Of a DNA stretch of 64,000 bases, positions 63,200 to 64,000 are shown piece after piece. The first letter of the stretch is position 1. The number at the start of each line of letters is the position of its first letter. The DNA comes from a bacterium (GTDB taxonomy: Bacteria; Armatimonadota; Zipacnadia; Zipacnadales; UBA11051), in NCBI GenBank assembly GCA_021372615.1, contig JAJFUB010000109.1, forward strand, positions 1 to 64,000, given 5' to 3'. A program made the position numbers and the translations under genes. Under the pieces are notes generated by a model. It saw only the letters and a program-made list of their open reading frames with translations, did no database searches and had not been told where the DNA came from.

Positions 63200-63781
63200 A
63201 TGGATGAGCTTACGGCCATGATCCGGGCGAAGTCCGGCAGACCCCCTGTCTCGCGCGACGCAGATGGCCTGCGATCACAGCTGGGCTACGATGTGGCCTC
63301 GATGCGCGCCGGCGGGCACGATCCGGCTATCATCCGAGAGCATGAAGCTCTCAATGAGGGGCTGGAGTCGTTCATTGCTCACCCTCAATTCGGGAGGTAC
63401 CTCGGTGGCCTGACGCCCGGGGAGATGTACGAAGCCTCCGGCGTTCGTGTGCTACCGTTGGACGCGATCCGGGAGGAGATCCAGGAGCTTACACCTGGGA
63501 CACGGATCTTCCCGTACGGCTACATGCCATTCGCCACCTCCATCGGTGGGAACGCGGTCTGCTTCCATGCTCCGACAGGCGACGTGGTGTGGGCAGATCA
63601 CGACAGCTTCGGCACGGACGAGATCAACTACCAGGACAGGAGTACGGGCGAGTACCGCTTCGTCCCGTTCACCCCCGACCATGTTGCGCAGGCAGTCGTT
63701 CCACTCGCAGATGACTTCTACGCGTTCCTCAGGGATTTGGTGCTTGACCGCCTGGAGACCAGACTCAATGAGCTCGACTGA
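63200..63781 (+). CDS. SUKH (SMI1/KNR4)-like protein
   Basis: The 193-residue protein contains FPYGYMPFATSIGGNAVCFH followed by VVWADHDSFG, resembling SUKH-fold proteins. The family includes toxin immunity proteins and regulatory adaptors. No toxin gene was recognised nearby. GGAGAG precedes ATG63200. Function unknown. Confidence 0.6.
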   Translation: MDELTAMIRAKSGRPPVSRDADGLRSQLGYDVASMRAGGHDPAIIREHEALNEGLESFIAHPQFGRYLGGLTPGEMYEASGVRVLPLDAIREEIQELTPGTRIFPYGYMPFATSIGGNAVCFHAPTGDVVWADHDSFGTDEINYQDRSTGEYRFVPFTPDHVAQAVVPLADDFYAFLRDLVLDRLETRLNELD

Positions 63782-63823
63782 GGCCCTGCCGTCGCGTCGC
63801 CTCGGAGCCCGTCAGGAGCAAAG

Positions 63824-64000
63824 ATGAACCCAGTCCGTTTCGCCCTGGTCGGCACTGGCGGCCGGGGACAGATCTATGTGGATGTGCTCAAGCGCATGGC
63901 CGAGCCGCGGGCCGTGTGGACCGCCATGTGTGACCGCAACGAGGAAGTCCTGAACGCCTTCTGCGACCGCAACGCGCTCACGGATGTCCCGCGCCTGACC
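63824..64000 (+). CDS. Gfo/Idh/MocA oxidoreductase, N-terminal fragment (runs off the window)
   Basis: The 59 visible residues start MNPVRFALVGTGGRGQIYVD, the Rossmann nucleotide-binding motif of this family. CAGGAG precedes ATG63824. The gene continues past the window edge. Confidence 0.85.
   Translation, partial: MNPVRFALVGTGGRGQIYVDVLKRMAEPRAVWTAMCDRNEEVLNAFCDRNALTDVPRLT

Overview
The window is GC-rich chromosomal DNA from a bacterium that is most likely an uncultured member of the Armatimonadota. The best taxonomic clue is a type II pseudopilin-like protein at 6635. Its [20 protein letters not shown] leader, [19 protein letters not shown] segment, QDYDE and C-terminal H-x9-DG motif are the form common in that phylum. 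A DUF6785-type membrane protein and many secreted glycan-active proteins also fit. The assignment is an inference from protein style, not from a marker tree. No rRNA, tRNA, phage or CRISPR array was recognised.

Layout. 1-10.1 kb: GH38-type glycosidase, a secreted protein with a possible Cys/His/Asp peptidase core, L-fuculokinase, a pseudopilin and a secreted GH141-like beta-helix protein. 10.1-17.3 kb (minus strand): a 2-oxoacid/aryl-acid operon in the order paaK2, mntA-hepT, iorA, iorB, vapBC, paaK1, ACT protein. Two toxin-antitoxin modules therefore sit between its metabolic genes. 17.4-23.2 kb: a secreted TIM-barrel protein, a heptanucleotide repeat array inside nested inverted repeats, GH31, and a DUF6599-like protein. 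23.3-26.4 kb: a promoter, cobalamin riboswitch and terminator in front of btuF-btuD-btuC. 26.5-31 kb: small proteins, two xylose-isomerase-like TIM barrels, a Gfo/Idh/MocA oxidoreductase and a DJ-1/PfpI protein. 31.2-34.4 kb: a degenerate GGDEF protein, then a CIRCE-controlled groES-groEL. 34.5-40.5 kb: uvrB with a LexA-like box in its promoter, a TPR glycosyltransferase-like membrane protein and a NapH/NapG-like iron-sulfur protein. 40.6-50.9 kb: CocE/NonD hydrolase, SDR epimerase, DUF6785 transporter-like protein, galT, DUF2089 regulator with a Yip1-like membrane protein, another Gfo/Idh/MocA protein, an exported GATase-like protein, a cold-shock protein and a small membrane protein. 51-64 kb: very large secreted proteins, GH29 alpha-L-fucosidase, a beta-helix protein with a CBM9-like tail, a SUKH-like protein and a truncated Gfo/Idh/MocA gene.

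Together the genes suggest a heterotroph living on complex plant or algal glycans. GH29, possibly GH141, GH31, GH38 and beta-helix proteins would release sugars, and FucK, GalT, the isomerase-like barrels and the oxidoreductases would process them. The ior/paaK operon would take 2-oxo acids from amino acids to acyl-CoA and reduced ferredoxin.

The most unusual feature is the density of short palindromic repeats. Many have the architecture GTAG or GTGG followed by an imperfect palindrome, as in RAYT-associated REP elements. They occur as inverted pairs between genes, supply the TAG stop codon of three genes, and are translated in frame inside the GH38 gene. A second palindromic family is translated in frame inside iorA and recurs between 59.9 and 60.1 kb.
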